Shown piece by piece: positions 5,098 to 5,912 of a stretch of DNA of 5,912 bases. Made by a program: the position numbers and the translations under genes. Location: positions 8,780 through 14,691 of the forward strand of contig DGRU01000137.1 of NCBI GenBank assembly GCA_002390025.1, read 5' to 3'. This DNA comes from Lachnospiraceae bacterium UBA4380. Lineage in GTDB: Bacteria > Bacillota > Clostridia > Lachnospirales > Lachnospiraceae. The notes beneath the pieces are model-generated. The model had not been told where the DNA came from. It did no database searches and worked only from the letters and a program-made list of their open reading frames with translations. Each line of letters opens with the position of its first letter. Within the stretch, counting starts at the first letter, position 1.

Positions 5098-5912
5098 ATG
5101 AACAATAAGACTGGAAATCCCCTCCGCAGGCGCTTCCTGCGGGAACTGAGGGGAGAATTCGGAAAATATGCAGTCATCTTTGTACTTCTGGTCTTGACAA
5201 TCGGCCTGATCTCAGGATTTCTTGTGGCGGACGGCAGTATGATCATTGCCTACAGGGAGAGCTTTGAAAAGTACAATATTGAGGACGGCAATTTCAGAAC
5301 CGACGAGGAGATATCAAAATCCAACAGGCGGGATATCGAGGATCTGGGGATCACGCTCTACGACAATTATTATATAGAGAAAGGAAGCGACAGAGAGAAT
5401 ACCCTGCGCATTTTCAGGGATCGGGAGCAGGTAAATCTGCTCTGCCTGATGGAGGGACAGGCTCCGCAAAATCCGGGAGAGATGGTCCTGGACCGCATGT
5501 ATGCGGACAATAACGGTATTGCGGTCGGGGACAGTGTCAGGTTCGGCCTGGAGAAATACAAGGTGACGGGCCTGGTGGCATTTCCCGATTACAGCGCACT
5601 CTTCCGGGACAACAACGATGCCATGTTTGACGCGGTCAGATTCGGGGTTGCGGCAGTCGGGAAGGAGGATTTCGACAAGTTTCCCTCGGATGAACTGGTC
5701 TACAATTACAGCTGGAAATACAATACACCTCCCGCATCGACGGAAGAAGAGAAGGAACTTTCTGATCAGCTGATGGAGGACATAGCGGAGGAAATCTATC
5801 TGGAGGACTTTCTGCCCAGGTATCTGAACCAGGCAATCCAGTTCACGGGTGAGGACATGGGCGGCGACCGTGCCATGATGCTGATCCTTCTGTATATCAT
5901 GATCGTGATCAT
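5098..5912 (+). CDS. FtsX/MacB-type ABC transporter permease (partial, N-terminal part)
   Basis: An open frame of 271 codons runs from ATG 5098 off the window edge. It starts MNNKTGNPLRRRFLRELRGE, a basic cytoplasmic segment, followed by one transmembrane helix (about 24-44: YAVIFVLLVLTIGLISGFLV). Residues 45-255 look like an extracytoplasmic domain of the MacB periplasmic-core kind, with GQAPQNPGEMVLDRMYADNN (120-139) and VGDSVRF (143-149), and an acidic stretch near 218-240. A second helix begins at about 260 (MMLILLYIMIVI) and is cut by the edge. The gene starts five bases after the ATPase stop, and its only ribosome site is GGAG (5083-5086) inside the ATPase gene, so translation is probably coupled. 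Complete relatives are usually several hundred residues longer, often with duplicated FtsX domains. Confidence 0.9.
   Translation, partial: MNNKTGNPLRRRFLRELRGEFGKYAVIFVLLVLTIGLISGFLVADGSMIIAYRESFEKYNIEDGNFRTDEEISKSNRRDIEDLGITLYDNYYIEKGSDRENTLRIFRDREQVNLLCLMEGQAPQNPGEMVLDRMYADNNGIAVGDSVRFGLEKYKVTGLVAFPDYSALFRDNNDAMFDAVRFGVAAVGKEDFDKFPSDELVYNYSWKYNTPPASTEEEKELSDQLMEDIAEEIYLEDFLPRYLNQAIQFTGEDMGGDRAMMLILLYIMIVI

Overview
The window looks like a chromosomal segment of an anaerobic Firmicute, most likely a clostridium of the Lachnospiraceae type. This rests on strong AGGAG-type ribosome binding sites, TATAAT/TTGTCA-type promoters, a short clostridial-type flavodoxin, and the DUF2325 and DUF3793 families, which I associate with this group. 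Organism assignment is inference; no rRNA or other phylogenetic marker is present. All convincing genes lie on the + strand.

Layout. Positions 1-50 hold the last codons of an unidentified upstream frame. Positions 80-2164 encode a P1B-type heavy-metal ATPase whose membrane motif is S-C-A-L-K-L in place of the usual CPx. Its gene is closed by a strong hairpin terminator (2274-2310). A 428-bp gap follows, holding the terminator, three tandem 24-bp hairpin-forming repeats (2314-2385), a near-consensus promoter (2424-2452), a second probable promoter (2513-2541) and three copies of the operator-like pattern GTTAG-n6-YTAAC. The next genes are a small DUF2325 protein (2593-2886), a DUF3793 protein (2975-3538) and a flavodoxin (3638-4060). 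After a 333-bp gap with a terminator, a repeat of terminator-like sequence and another promoter with an operator-like site, comes a MacB/LolD-type ABC ATPase (4394-5092). Its FtsX/MacB-type permease partner (5098 onward) runs off the end of the window.

How the genes may work together. The operator pattern resembles DtxR/IdeR-type half-sites (TTAGGT...ACCTAA in the best copy) and lies on or just downstream of -10 boxes. The sequence therefore suggests that the DUF2325-DUF3793-flavodoxin cluster, and perhaps the ABC transporter, are repressed by a metal-responsive or other dimeric regulator. A flavodoxin that replaces ferredoxin under iron shortage, two uncharacterised cysteine-containing proteins and a metal-transport ATPase next door would fit a metal or redox homeostasis locus. 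The link is inferred from position and operator sequence only. The functions of the DUF proteins and the substrates of both transporters cannot be read from the sequence.
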